DNA from: Enterococcus sp. 9D6_DIV0238
GTDB taxonomy: Bacteria > Bacillota > Bacilli > Lactobacillales > Enterococcaceae
Length of the DNA: 64,000 nucleotides
NCBI RefSeq assembly: GCF_002174455.2
Contig: NZ_CP147246.1
Location: 771,501 to 835,500 of the forward strand
Direction: 5' to 3'
Position numbers and translations under genes: made by a program. Position 1 is the stretch's first letter; each line of letters starts with the position of its first letter. Of the stretch, positions 48,337-57,675 are shown piece after piece. The notes beneath the pieces are model-generated. The model was given only the letters and a program-made list of their open reading frames with translations. It was not told the DNA's origin and searched no databases.

Positions 48337-50976
48337 TTATTTTGTCAGCCAATTAGTGACTTCATTCAACGCATCCGCAATCCCCGCTGGATTTTTACCG
48401 CCAGCTTGTGCCATATCCGGACGGCCGCCTCCGCCTCCGCCAACTTTCGGCGCGATCGCTTTGATCAAATCTCCAGCTTTCAAGCCTTTATCATTCGCTG
48501 ATTTGGTCATTGCAGCAAGCAAGCTAACTTTTTCATCCTGTGCTGTTGCTAAAACCAATACATCTGACAATTCTTTTTGTTTCCATTGATCGGCTAGTTG
48601 TCGTAATTGATTCATATCTTTCACGTTGACTTGCGCCGCAATGTACGTCGTACCTGCAACTTCTTTGATATCCTTGAAAATATCACCCGCTTGTTGATTC
48701 GCTAATTTTCCTGCAAGCTGTTCATTTTCTTTTTGCAGCTCACGTAATTGCTGTTGTAATTGCTCTGTTTTTGACACAACTTCTTTTAGTTGAGGTGACT
48801 TAACGATTCCAGCAATAGTTTTCAATTGTTGTTCTTCTTCATTCATCAGTTCATAAGCTTCTTTACTCGTTACAGCTTCGATTCGACGCACACCAGCACC
48901 GATCCCTGATTCAGAAACAATTTTGAAAATACCAATATCTTCTGTATTTTTCACGTGTGTTCCACCACATAATTCAATTGAATACCCGTCAATATTCACG
49001 ACACGGACTTCCTTGCCGTATTTTTCACCAAAGAGCGCCATTGCTCCCATGTTTTTCGCTGTATCGATATCCGTTTCGATCGTTTCAACTGGAAGAGCTG
49101 CCCAAATTTTTTCATTGACGATTGCTTCCATCTGCACTAATTCTTCAGGTGTCACCTGTCCAAAGTGAGTGAAGTCAAAACGTAAATGTCCAGGTGCGAC
49201 TAATGATCCTGCCTGATTTGCATGATCGCCTAAAATATCTTTTAACGCACGATGCAATAAATGAGTTGCCGTATGATTTTTCAAAATACGGTTGCGCATT
49301 TTTTCATCTACATGAAGTTCATAGGTTGCTCCTTCAGTTACTGTTCCTGTTACTTGAACTGTATGCAGAAATTGGCCGTTTGGTGCTTTTAGGACATTTT
49401 CCACATGAGCCACGATCGTTCCGTTTTGATCTTTGATTGTTCCTTTATCCGCAACTTGTCCACCCATTTCAGCATAGAAAGGTGTTTCTGCAAAAATCAA
49501 TTGCGCAGTACCGTCCGAAAGTTCATTCACGATTTCTTCGTCTTTTAAAATGATCAATAATTGACTTGATGCCTGTAATTCTGTATAACCGACGAATTTG
49601 CTTTCTACTTTGATATCCGTTAAAACAGCAGACTGCACACCCATCGATGTTTCTTTGCTGCGGGCAGAACGGGCGCGTTCACGTTGGGCTTCCATTTCTT
49701 TTTCAAAACCGGCATGATCGACTTTCAACCCTTCATCTTCAGCGACTTCTTCTGTTAGTTCTACTGGGAAACCATACGTATCGTAAAGTTTGAAAATGTC
49801 TTTTCCGTTCAAAGTATCTTCATCAGCTGCTTTAACTTTAGCTAGAAGTTCATTTAAAATATCCAATCCTTCATTGATCGTTTCATGGAAACGTTCTTCT
49901 TCTGTACGCACAACTTTTTCAATGAATTCTTTTTGTTGTAATACTTCCGGATAATAACTTACCATCACTTCGCCCACAACTGGAACCAATTTATATAAGA
50001 AAGCTTCATTGATGCCAAGCTTTTTCCCGTGCATGACTGCACGACGTAATAGACGACGTAACACGTAGCCGCGGCCTTCATTTGAAGGAAGCGCACCGTC
50101 ACCGATCGCAAATGATAATGCACGAATATGGTCAGCAATGACTTTAAATGAGATATCTGTTTGCGGTGATTGACCATAAGTGACTTGTCCGCTTAATTTT
50201 TCTACTGCCTTGATGATCGGCATAAACAAATCTGTTTCAAAGTTGGTCGGCGCATTTTGAACGATCGATACCATACGTTCCAGCCCCATGCCCGTATCAA
50301 TATTTTTATGTGGTAATGGCTCGTAGGAATCATCCGCTTGATGGTTGAACTCAGAAAATACAAGGTTCCAAATTTCTAAATAACGTTCATTTTCGCCGCC
50401 AGGATAATTTTCTGGATCATCTTCTGATACATCGTTGAAGCTTTCTCCACGATCATAAAAAATCTCAGAATCGGGACCACAAGGACCTGCACCAATATCC
50501 CAGAAATTATCTTCGATGTCGATAATATGATCCATTGATAAGCCCACTTCTTCATGCCAAATACGTTTTGCTTCAGTATCTTTCGGATAAACTGTTACAT
50601 ATAATTTTTCCGGATCAAACGCCATCCACTCCGGTGCTGTTAAAAATTCCCAAGCCCAGTGGATCGCTTCTTTTTTAAAGTAATCACCGATCGAAAAGTT
50701 CCCCAGCATTTCAAACATCGTATGATGACGAGCAGTTTTGCCGACATTTTCGATGTCATTTGTCCGAATTGATTTTTGCGCATTCGTGATTCTTGGATTT
50801 TCCGGAACTACTGAACCATCAAAATATTTTTTTAATGTGGCAACACCTGAGTTGATCCATAATAAAGTGGGATCATTGACAGGCACTAATGATGCACTCG
50901 GTTCGATCGAATGCCCTTTTGATTTGAAAAAGTCTAAATACATTTGACGCACTTGACTACTTGATAATTCCTTCAT
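48337..50976 (-). CDS. alaS: Alanyl-tRNA synthetase
   Basis: Charges tRNA-Ala and edits mischarged serine or glycine. The 879-residue protein has the class II catalytic core (about 1-240, motif 2 FRTNDIEN-like region [16 protein letters not shown]), the tRNA-recognition domain, the editing domain with zinc motifs [11 protein letters not shown] and CGGTH, and the C-terminal Gly-rich [16 protein letters not shown]. The frame runs on to 51231, but that part is the T-box leader; ATG 50976 with GAGG upstream is the real start. Confidence 0.96.
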   Translation of the reverse strand: MKELSSSQVRQMYLDFFKSKGHSIEPSASLVPVNDPTLLWINSGVATLKKYFDGSVVPENPRITNAQKSIRTNDIENVGKTARHHTMFEMLGNFSIGDYFKKEAIHWAWEFLTAPEWMAFDPEKLYVTVYPKDTEAKRIWHEEVGLSMDHIIDIEDNFWDIGAGPCGPDSEIFYDRGESFNDVSEDDPENYPGGENERYLEIWNLVFSEFNHQADDSYEPLPHKNIDTGMGLERMVSIVQNAPTNFETDLFMPIIKAVEKLSGQVTYGQSPQTDISFKVIADHIRALSFAIGDGALPSNEGRGYVLRRLLRRAVMHGKKLGINEAFLYKLVPVVGEVMVSYYPEVLQQKEFIEKVVRTEEERFHETINEGLDILNELLAKVKAADEDTLNGKDIFKLYDTYGFPVELTEEVAEDEGLKVDHAGFEKEMEAQRERARSARSKETSMGVQSAVLTDIKVESKFVGYTELQASSQLLIILKDEEIVNELSDGTAQLIFAETPFYAEMGGQVADKGTIKDQNGTIVAHVENVLKAPNGQFLHTVQVTGTVTEGATYELHVDEKMRNRILKNHTATHLLHRALKDILGDHANQAGSLVAPGHLRFDFTHFGQVTPEELVQMEAIVNEKIWAALPVETIETDIDTAKNMGAMALFGEKYGKEVRVVNIDGYSIELCGGTHVKNTEDIGIFKIVSESGIGAGVRRIEAVTSKEAYELMNEEEQQLKTIAGIVKSPQLKEVVSKTEQLQQQLRELQKENEQLAGKLANQQAGDIFKDIKEVAGTTYIAAQVNVKDMNQLRQLADQWKQKELSDVLVLATAQDEKVSLLAAMTKSANDKGLKAGDLIKAIAPKVGGGGGGRPDMAQAGGKNPAGIADALNEVTNWLTK

Positions 50977-51261
50977 TCTCTGATGACCTCTTTCTTGGTT
51001 TGCTTTGTTTTGTCGGTTGACGCAATAAAAAAGACGCTCTCCATTGCAACACAAGGACGATAATTCGCGGTACCACCTTGTTTGCAATGAAGCCGCCTGA
51101 CATTCATTACCTCTTAAACGATCCGATAACGCAGGATCTGCGGCACTGTTTCCAGCACGATTATTAAAAGAGAGCAAAATCAACACATACGGGCATTTCT
51201 TTTCAGCCAGGAGAAATGTCTCTACATCCACGTATTTTTGGTCAATCCATTCTTTTAGACA
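50977..51261 (-). promoter_or_regulatory. T-box leader of alaS
   Basis: Leader of about 285 nt sensing uncharged tRNA-Ala. The conserved T-box AAGGTGGTACCGCG lies at 51066-51079 (minus strand). It can join a terminator, GCAAACAAGG with CCTTGTGTTGC, followed by a T run at 51027-51032, or the antiterminator. A long stem CTCTTTTAA/TTTAAGAGG (about 51105-51175) holds candidate GCU and GCC specifier codons; which one is used I could not settle. Confidence 0.9.
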
Positions 51262-51267
51262 CTTGAA

Positions 51268-51296
51268 ATTATAAGGATTTTTGACTGTTTTGTCAA
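51268..51296 (-). promoter_or_regulatory. alaS promoter
   Basis: Full consensus on the minus strand: TTGACA (51291-51296), 17-base spacer, TATAAT (51268-51273). A strong promoter is expected for a gene controlled by premature termination. Confidence 0.88.
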
Positions 51297-51345
51297 TAAG
51301 CAGCCAGAATTATCCTTTTGCCTATGTCTTTGCTCAAAAAAACAG

Positions 51346-52668
51346 CTATTTTTGTCTTTCATTATATTGATAATCATAAAGATAGAGCAGTCGCCCATTC
51401 TGTTCATCTATCTTATATTGCTTGCGTCCGGTTACAGCATAGACCGCATTATTCTCCTTGAAAAGCATCACCGGCTCTTCATCGTCGGCCTCCTGCTCCA
51501 ACACAGTCCGCCAGAAAATTTGTGCTTTCTTTAAGGATACCTTAGCTAAGATTTTTTCCTTTGAATTCCGCTTTGCTTTATAAACAACAAAAGCCATATC
51601 TTGTTCGTTCATGCTAGGTTCAATTTCAAGGTCAAAAAACTCAGGGTATAATTTCTCAAGTGCCGCTAACTCCTTTTGAGTATCTAATGAATTCCGATGC
51701 TCTTTCATGAAACCATTATGCTGATCTACAATTTTTTCATAGTCAGGATTTTGGACGACCTCTTTCGTTTTCAAATCAACTTTATAATATCGACCATCTA
51801 AGCCATAAAAATAAATCGATAATTCATCTATGATCGCATAGTCTGTTTGCTGATAGCTTAAATTATCCTTTAGTTCTGGGATTTTTTCTATCCATTCTTG
51901 TTCAGTCAGACTGATTTTTCCCGTTGTTTCATCAATAAAATAGACCCGTTCTTTTTTACTATCGACTGTAAATAGCCCTTCCTTTGTGCTGCCGATGAGA
52001 TATTCCTGCCATTTAGAATGTTTTGTCCACGTCGTTTCACCCGTTTTTAAATCCACTGCGCTAATCAAAAAGTAAGTCATACTCGTAGAAATTCCAGAGC
52101 TGGATCTGCCGTTAGGAATTCGTTGTCTGATTTTATTGATGGATATCGTGTTACCTGCCTTATTTTTTGTCACGATCGTTTGAGCATCTTGTTCAAAAAC
52201 GATCCTCGAAAAAGCGCCAGCAAAAACAGCCATCACAAATGTTGCTACTAGAAATTCAACAATAAAAACCATAGTATAAATTTGTATGCTTTTTTTGACC
52301 CCTGCTTTATTCTTTTTAAACAAAGAACGCAGCATGAATATAAATGTTACAACTATCACCCCATAAATGATCCCCAGCATGATATCATTAAATAACCAGC
52401 CGTTAAACTGCCACTTTTTGAAAAACGAAGGCTGTAACAAGGCTAATAGAAACGAGCCCAATAATACATTTATAATGAAAACACTGATCAGCTGAGAGAT
52501 CCGCCTCTTTAAACTGACCCGTTTTAGCTTGAGATCTTTTCCTAGATCGATGAATAAACGAGTAAAATAGAAGATCGACCATCCATAAAAAAGGGTCAAC
52601 AAGCCATTGTGAACGACGCTGTCGGTATATCTAAATAAATTCATCCAGCTGATCAAAAATGCCTGCAT
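51346..52668 (-). CDS. Unknown membrane protein with extracytoplasmic beta-rich domain
   Basis: I do not recognise a named family. The 440-residue product has four or five helices in residues 1-165, then a soluble region of about 270 residues rich in beta strands with repeats of the type LKTGETTWT, ETTGKISLT, LKTKEVV and EQNGRLLYLYD, as in PQQ-like beta-propellers. It lies 19 bases after the formylglycine-enzyme-like gene and is surely cotranscribed with it. A sensor or surface-bound partner is conceivable. Confidence 0.7.
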   Translation of the reverse strand: MQAFLISWMNLFRYTDSVVHNGLLTLFYGWSIFYFTRLFIDLGKDLKLKRVSLKRRISQLISVFIINVLLGSFLLALLQPSFFKKWQFNGWLFNDIMLGIIYGVIVVTFIFMLRSLFKKNKAGVKKSIQIYTMVFIVEFLVATFVMAVFAGAFSRIVFEQDAQTIVTKNKAGNTISINKIRQRIPNGRSSSGISTSMTYFLISAVDLKTGETTWTKHSKWQEYLIGSTKEGLFTVDSKKERVYFIDETTGKISLTEQEWIEKIPELKDNLSYQQTDYAIIDELSIYFYGLDGRYYKVDLKTKEVVQNPDYEKIVDQHNGFMKEHRNSLDTQKELAALEKLYPEFFDLEIEPSMNEQDMAFVVYKAKRNSKEKILAKVSLKKAQIFWRTVLEQEADDEEPVMLFKENNAVYAVTGRKQYKIDEQNGRLLYLYDYQYNERQK

Positions 52669-52687
52669 AATTTTTCCTGCCTTTCAC

Positions 52688-53794
52688 CTATAAGTCAACG
52701 ATAATACTTTTACGATAAAGGTATTTTTCCGGCTCTACTATTTGTTCCGGCAACACTAAATGCTTGGAACAATAGTAAGTGGACAATGGCAGCATCTGCT
52801 CGATCAAATGACGATCATTTTTTTCTTGGATGCTCAGTTTTGAAACAGCAGGATCCTGAGTCAGTTCGTAGCGATTTCTTTGTGTATCGATCACTAGACC
52901 AAACATATTGGCTCCGCTCATTTTTTCCTTGATCTGTCTACCCGATTCATTATTTTGTAAGAGTAATTCGTTGCCCCAGCGAAATAACCTTCTAGTCCCT
53001 GCACCAACAGCAAACTCCCATTGATCTTCTGTTAAAAGATCAAATCCTTGTTGCTGTATAGCCTCTCTTAATTGTGTATGGGTACACGTCTTATGACTAT
53101 AAACAAAATAACACTCTGCATTGGGAACAAATTCCAAGTAAAAGTGGTTCTCTTCCAAGACTGTTTTGGGAAAAGACCAGATCAAGCTCTCTTGTGCTGT
53201 CAGCTTAGGAAATAGTTGTGCACAAATATCTGCTTCAAATACTGCAAATTTTTCAACTTCCCCTTCAAATGCACCTGTGATCGTATCAACGATTCCTAAA
53301 AATTCAGTTCCGGCGGGCAAAGCATATTTTTGAACAAACATTGCCGGGATCTCAGCTTTTCTTAAGGGTGACGTATGGTCATTGATATAATTCGAAATTC
53401 CTTCTAATGTACACAAATCATGTGCTGCTTCTTCCTCCAGCTGTTGAAACGCGGGATCGATCATTTCATTTGTCAAAGTTGTTTTGAACGTTTTCTTTCC
53501 AAGATCAGCAACATCAAAATCCAGAAGCTCGTGAGGTCGTAATCCCTCAGCTCCCAGATCCCAACCGAGGATCGCTTCACTATTTTTAGGGATAAAAACA
53601 AATAATTCCCCGTCTAATTCGATCTCAAATGTTCGACACTTGATTCCGTAAAGCTCAAAATCAACTAGCTCGATCATAGTGATCTCCATTTTGGGTGGAA
53701 TAAAATACATCAATAATTGCTGCAAACACGCTGTCTTTTCAGTATCATTCAATTTTTTCCATTGTGCCCATTCAATTTGTTCAAATAGCTCCAA
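52688..53794 (-). CDS. Formylglycine-generating-enzyme-like protein
   Basis: The 368-residue protein has a C-terminal stretch LLTEDQWEFAVGAGTRRLFRWGN (about 255-277) matching the core of SUMF1/EgtB-type C-type-lectin folds (LPTEAEWEYAARGG...WGN), followed by NMFGLVID. The active-site cysteines of true formylglycine enzymes are not obvious. The N-terminal 240 residues match nothing I know. Start is TTG with AGGAGGGG. It precedes the membrane gene by 19 bases. Function unknown. Confidence 0.65.
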   Translation of the reverse strand: MELFEQIEWAQWKKLNDTEKTACLQQLLMYFIPPKMEITMIELVDFELYGIKCRTFEIELDGELFVFIPKNSEAILGWDLGAEGLRPHELLDFDVADLGKKTFKTTLTNEMIDPAFQQLEEEAAHDLCTLEGISNYINDHTSPLRKAEIPAMFVQKYALPAGTEFLGIVDTITGAFEGEVEKFAVFEADICAQLFPKLTAQESLIWSFPKTVLEENHFYLEFVPNAECYFVYSHKTCTHTQLREAIQQQGFDLLTEDQWEFAVGAGTRRLFRWGNELLLQNNESGRQIKEKMSGANMFGLVIDTQRNRYELTQDPAVSKLSIQEKNDRHLIEQMLPLSTYYCSKHLVLPEQIVEPEKYLYRKSIIVDL

Positions 53795-53902
53795 AACGGC
53801 CCCTCCTCAGAAATAGAAAAATATCTGCTCAATCAAGTATACCATTGAAACCGATTTTCATTAACAAAAATCGACAATCCCTTACACTCGTATTTACTCC
53901 AA

Positions 53903-54017
53903 CAAAAAAACTGGGCCATAACTCTATGAGTTACGACCCAGTCCTTTTAAAAAAGAATAAGCGGTAGGTTCAGAAGTAGCTCCCTCTTCTTGAATACTTC
54001 TATCTCAACCTCAGTCC
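53903..54017 (-). repeat. Dispersed terminator-bearing repeat after cshB
   Basis: Third member of the family at 15225-15430 and 48143-48305. On the minus strand it starts just past the cshB stop with GGTTGAGATAGAAGTATTCA, has GGAGCTACTTCTGAACCTACC and ends in the hairpin ACTGGG...CCCAGT (53910-53942) with an inner TAACTC/GAGTTA stem and a seven-base T run. It terminates cshB. Confidence 0.75.
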
Positions 54018-54019
54018 AA

Positions 54020-55372
54020 CTATTTATAACTATTTTTCTTTGCTTTTTTTGCTGTTCTCGTTTGTTGACGACGTTCAACTTTACGTTTTTGTTTATTGCT
54101 GGCAGAAATCGCACGATCGATTTTTTTCTTGTAGCCTGGCTTGATTTTTTTCTTTTTCTTCTTGACTAAGCCAATCAACGTAGGATCTTCAAGTGCATCT
54201 TTGGTTTTCTCACGTTTTGTTCGACGATTACGGTCATATGTTGCAACAACTTCACCATCTTTGATTTCTTTTGGATGAAATTCAATACCTAATTGCTCTA
54301 CTTCGGAAATCGCTTCTTCATCTGCTGGCGAATAAAGTGTGATCGCAGTGCCATCTAAGCCATTTCGACCTGTTCTTCCAACACGATGGATAAAAAAATC
54401 TAAATCGCTTGGTACTTCTGCATTGATTACATGAGAAACCCCTTCAATATCGATTCCGCGAGCTGCTAAATCAGTAGCAACTACATATTGAAATTCTAAG
54501 TCCTGCACTTGACGCATCACTCGTTTACGTTCTCTTGGAGAAATATCGCCGTGGATCTTCCCCACTTTTAGGCCTTGGCCTTTCAAGTACTCCGTGATTT
54601 CGTCTACACGCTGCTTTGTATTCGCAAAGACGATCGCTAAATAGGGATGACCTATTGTCAATAATTGATAAATCAAACGGTTCTTATCTTTGCCTTTCGT
54701 TGAAATCAACCAATTATCGATCGTTTCAGAAATGATGTTCTTCGGCTGAATATGCTCAACGACAGGATTTTCCATATACTTTTTAAGGAATGGTTTCAGT
54801 TTTTCAGGAATCGTTGCAGAAAAAACCAGCATCTGTAAATGGCTCGGCAGACGGCCGGCAATTTGATCTACATCTTCTAAAAAGCCCATATCCAATGTCA
54901 TATCCGCTTCATCCACAACGAAAGCAAATGCCGTGTGTGCTTTTAAAGCCTGTTCATTGATCAAATCCAAGATTCTTCCTGGTGTTCCGATCACAACATG
55001 AGGCTGCTGATTTTTTAGTTTAGCAATCTGACGCTGTTTGTCTGTTCCCCCAACAAAATTCGTCACACGAATTTCCGGCTGGCTGAATTTTCCGATCTGG
55101 CTTGCTTCTTGATAAATCTGATTCGCCAGCTCTCGACTTGGCGCAGTGATCAAGATTTGCACCTCATCTAATTGAGGATTTATCTTATTCATCAATGGGA
55201 GTAAAAAAGTATGTGTCTTCCCGCTCCCTGTTTGAGATTGACCGATCACACTTTTGCCTTTTTTTATTACAGGGATCAGCTTTTCCTGTACTTCTGTTGG
55301 CTGTTCAAACCCTTTATCTGCTAATGCTTCCATAATAAAATCATTGAATTGAAATTGTTTAAATGAACTCAT
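54020..55372 (-). CDS. cshB: DEAD-box RNA helicase CshB-like
   Basis: ATP-dependent RNA helicase for ribosome assembly, mRNA turnover and cold growth. The 450-residue protein has the Q motif (FNDFIMEALADKGFEQPTEVQ), Walker A SQTGSGKTHTF, DEAD in VVDEADMTLD, SAT, and HRVGRTGRNG, then a very basic Lys/Arg-rich tail (about 385-450) for RNA binding. Assigned to CshB by overall similarity; CshA types have different tails. Single-gene unit. Confidence 0.88.
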   Translation of the reverse strand: MSSFKQFQFNDFIMEALADKGFEQPTEVQEKLIPVIKKGKSVIGQSQTGSGKTHTFLLPLMNKINPQLDEVQILITAPSRELANQIYQEASQIGKFSQPEIRVTNFVGGTDKQRQIAKLKNQQPHVVIGTPGRILDLINEQALKAHTAFAFVVDEADMTLDMGFLEDVDQIAGRLPSHLQMLVFSATIPEKLKPFLKKYMENPVVEHIQPKNIISETIDNWLISTKGKDKNRLIYQLLTIGHPYLAIVFANTKQRVDEITEYLKGQGLKVGKIHGDISPRERKRVMRQVQDLEFQYVVATDLAARGIDIEGVSHVINAEVPSDLDFFIHRVGRTGRNGLDGTAITLYSPADEEAISEVEQLGIEFHPKEIKDGEVVATYDRNRRTKREKTKDALEDPTLIGLVKKKKKKIKPGYKKKIDRAISASNKQKRKVERRQQTRTAKKAKKNSYK

Positions 55373-55438
55373 TTTCTCACCGCTTTCTATCCTTGTTGTC
55401 TAAGTCCTCATGCATTATACCACAAAAATGGCAGGGCC

Positions 55439-56614
55439 TTAGTCATTTTCGATTTTTTTCTCTCTTTTTATCGTACTGACCGTATAGGTGTGGCTAGCCT
55501 TCTCATAAAACAAGCGCCGTTTCTTACGTAAAAGCACGTAGGCAACATTAAGAACAAATAGCAGCAACAACAGCATACAAAATAAAAAGATCATCAAGGT
55601 GACTAGTTGGAGCATCTGGTTGGTAGAATTAAGTAACTCAGCTGGTCCAGCAATGAACAGGCTGATCAAGCCATAGACAAAATATAGATACCCATAACGG
55701 ATAAATAACGCATTAAAACTGATCCTTTCACGTCCTTCTTGGACGATTTTGATACGTACGATTTTTTTACCGATCGTTTCACCATTCGTAAACGTTGGTA
55801 GCACCATAAATACTAAGAAAACCATAACAAAAAACCAGCCGCGTGTTTCGATCAAAGGATAAGCTGACACTAGTTTACGATATTCCGGAATTAGCTTAAG
55901 CGAAAATGTCACTATAGCTTGCACGATCGAAATGACAAACCAGTCGACCAAAAATGCTGCAAAACGTCGAAACAAGCTAACGGACTGTCCTTTTTCATAC
56001 GCAGCTTCATCCAGCTCATCTCTTGTCGGAAATAAAAAGGTCAGCATTGGAGTGATCGCATAGCCGATGATGCCACCGAAGGTATTGTTGATCAAGTCAT
56101 TCACATCTGCTAAGCGGTATGGTCTAGGATAAATAAAATACAAGCCACTCAATTGCGTCAACTCGAAGAATAAGGATAATAAAAAACTAGCTATCACAAC
56201 TTTTTTAAACGTAAATTTATAATAGTAGCGTAAATAAACCCCAAAAGGCACCAAAAGTAACATATTAAATATTGGCTCTAAAACGACACTTTGCTTTAAG
56301 GCAGGTACAAATGTACTAGGGTCATGTATATTCAATACCGTTCCATTTAAGAAGCGTTCCACAAAATAAAAAGGTCGTAACTCCAAATATTGCCCCGTAT
56401 ACTGAGCAACTTCTGCTCTTGGTGGTAAGGGTAAAATAACTAAAAAATAAGCACAAAGTAGATAGAAAACAAATGAATAGAGAATAATCGCCCGCCATAA
56501 TAAAAACGTCCCATATTTACGATACTCTCGAATCACCAAAACAAATGAAATGGCAAAAGCTAAAAAAGGAAAAACGATCATCGCAGTTTTGATCGGTACT
56601 GTATAAGCTGACAT
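55439..56614 (-). CDS. VanZ-RDD fusion membrane protein
   Basis: The 391-residue membrane protein joins an N-terminal VanZ-like domain (about 1-190; EPIFNMLLLVPFG and YRLADVNDLINNTFGGIIGY with conserved Asp and Asn) to a C-terminal RDD domain (about 210-380; LFRRFAAFLVDW and GETIGKKIVRIKI). VanZ raises teicoplanin resistance in some enterococci, but chromosomal VanZ-like proteins have no proven role. No van genes are nearby, so no resistance is claimed. A 66-base gap separates it from cshB. Confidence 0.88.
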   Translation of the reverse strand: MSAYTVPIKTAMIVFPFLAFAISFVLVIREYRKYGTFLLWRAIILYSFVFYLLCAYFLVILPLPPRAEVAQYTGQYLELRPFYFVERFLNGTVLNIHDPSTFVPALKQSVVLEPIFNMLLLVPFGVYLRYYYKFTFKKVVIASFLLSLFFELTQLSGLYFIYPRPYRLADVNDLINNTFGGIIGYAITPMLTFLFPTRDELDEAAYEKGQSVSLFRRFAAFLVDWFVISIVQAIVTFSLKLIPEYRKLVSAYPLIETRGWFFVMVFLVFMVLPTFTNGETIGKKIVRIKIVQEGRERISFNALFIRYGYLYFVYGLISLFIAGPAELLNSTNQMLQLVTLMIFLFCMLLLLLFVLNVAYVLLRKKRRLFYEKASHTYTVSTIKREKKIEND

Positions 56615-56697
56615 ATTGGTTCACTTCCTCCTATTTAGTGTAGTAAAAAACGGTTCCGTTGTCATTCATAACAAGTTAATTTAATAAAAAATATATT

Positions 56698-56725
56698 TTG
56701 CAAATCAAAAAATTTGCAGTATGAT
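56698..56725 (+). promoter_or_regulatory. Promoter with internal inverted repeat
   Basis: TTGCAA (56698-56703), 16-base spacer, TATGAT (56720-56725). The inverted repeat TGCAAAT-CAAAAA-ATTTGCA (56699-56718) fills the spacer, a good place for a repressor. It drives the small membrane gene at 56792. Confidence 0.55.
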
Positions 56726-56791
56726 TGAAATAAATAGTCAGCTACACTTACTTAGCTAATTCCATAAACTTTTATTTTAGGAGGTTATTGT

Positions 56792-57118
56792 ATGTTAAAT
56801 GCTTATTTTGCTTTTGGCGTTCCTGTGTTTTTAGTCTTTTTATATATCATTTTTGCTATTATTCGGAAAAAAAGCAAGATTCATTATATCGGTTTTGTTC
56901 TTTTATTGATAGCGTCTTTCATGATGGCGTTTAGTTTTCAAGTGCTTCAAGGATTGTGGACACTAGAAGACAATCATTCAGCTCAATTAGATCAATTAAA
57001 CTATGCACCAGAATTGTTATGGTTACCTTTAGTATTCGGCGCAATTTTAGCGATCATCAACCTATGGCGCGGAATCAAAAGGATTCTATCATTTCGAGAA
57101 GAATCAATCAATAAGTAA
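56792..57118 (+). CDS. Small unknown membrane protein
   Basis: The 108-residue product has three hydrophobic helices (about 3-25, 32-52, 74-93) and a basic C-terminal tail. I do not recognise a family. A strong AGGAGG is eight bases ahead of the ATG. It is a lone plus-strand gene. A 16-codon frame with GGAGAG follows at 57130-57180 but has no sign of being real. Confidence 0.75.
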   Translation: MLNAYFAFGVPVFLVFLYIIFAIIRKKSKIHYIGFVLLLIASFMMAFSFQVLQGLWTLEDNHSAQLDQLNYAPELLWLPLVFGAILAIINLWRGIKRILSFREESINK

Positions 57119-57314
57119 GGAGAGAATATATGGATATACAGATTCGTGTTATTATTGAGAAACAGTTGATTTTTATATAATAACAACAAAAAGAATGAAA
57201 TACACACATCCTTAATGTTTAGTCTGATACAATAAAAGAACAGACAAGTTAGGACGGTGGCTACTTCTGAAAGTTGATAGTGCTTATGCATGTAAGTGCT
57301 GAGATCTTTAGAGA

Positions 57315-57446
57315 GTGGAATACCTTTTGTCCGCATTAGAAGCAATTCAGCTGATTTTAAGCTTTGGCATGTTTACCATCGCCTTGATCAAACTGATCGT
57401 GGAATTGCTTAAAGACAAAAAAACATCATCTTTAGCCAAGCAATAG
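57315..57446 (+). CDS. Holin-like type I toxin
   Basis: A 43-codon ORF from GTG 57315 (or 39 codons from TTG 57327) encodes one membrane helix followed by a charged tail: ALEAIQLILSFGMFTIALIK, then LIVELLKDKK. This is the signature of the putative holin-like toxin family, which includes TxpA/BsrG-type toxins of type I toxin-antitoxin systems. An extended -10 TGATACAAT lies about 90 bases upstream. The ribosome site is weak. An antisense RNA is expected but only a TATAAT at 57529-57534 on the minus strand hints at it. Confidence 0.72.
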   Translation: MEYLLSALEAIQLILSFGMFTIALIKLIVELLKDKKTSSLAKQ

Positions 57447-57490
57447 TTACTCTTAAAATAAACTAGTTACCGTCTTAAACGGCTCTGTCG

Positions 57491-57536
57491 AAGAGGATAT
57501 GTTAGCGCATATCCTCTTTGCGGGTTTTATTATAGA
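57491..57536 (+). terminator. Hairpin downstream of holin-like toxin
   Basis: AAGAGGATATG (57491-57501) and CATATCCTCTT (57508-57518) form a perfect 11-pair stem; a T run follows only after GCGGG. Likely end of the toxin mRNA, and possibly the start region of an antisense RNA. Confidence 0.6.
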
Positions 57537-57609
57537 ATAGAAGCGATCAATAATTACAGTTAAATCCCTATTTACAATTATTAAAACATAAACTAACTTA
57601 TTAAAATAT

Positions 57610-57644
57610 CAAAAAAGAGTAACCAGATAGATATCTAATTACTC
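57610..57644 (-). terminator. Terminator of PhnA-like gene
   Basis: GAGTAA (57617-57622) pairs with TTACTC (57639-57644), with ATAGATATCT inside and a T run on the minus strand. Confidence 0.65.
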
Positions 57645-57675
57645 AATGAAATCTTATAAACAAATTATCCTATTT

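Noticed and set aside
50977..51231. N-terminal extension of the alaS frame
   Set aside because: The open frame runs through the T-box leader; it includes the T-box motif and a terminator, and the real ATG with GAGG is at 50976.
55439..56614. Vancomycin resistance locus
   Set aside because: Only a VanZ-like domain is present; no vanHAX, vanRS or vanY.
57130..57180. 16-codon frame with GGAGAG ribosome site after the small membrane gene
   Set aside because: No composition or family sign of a real peptide; short AT-rich frames are common here.
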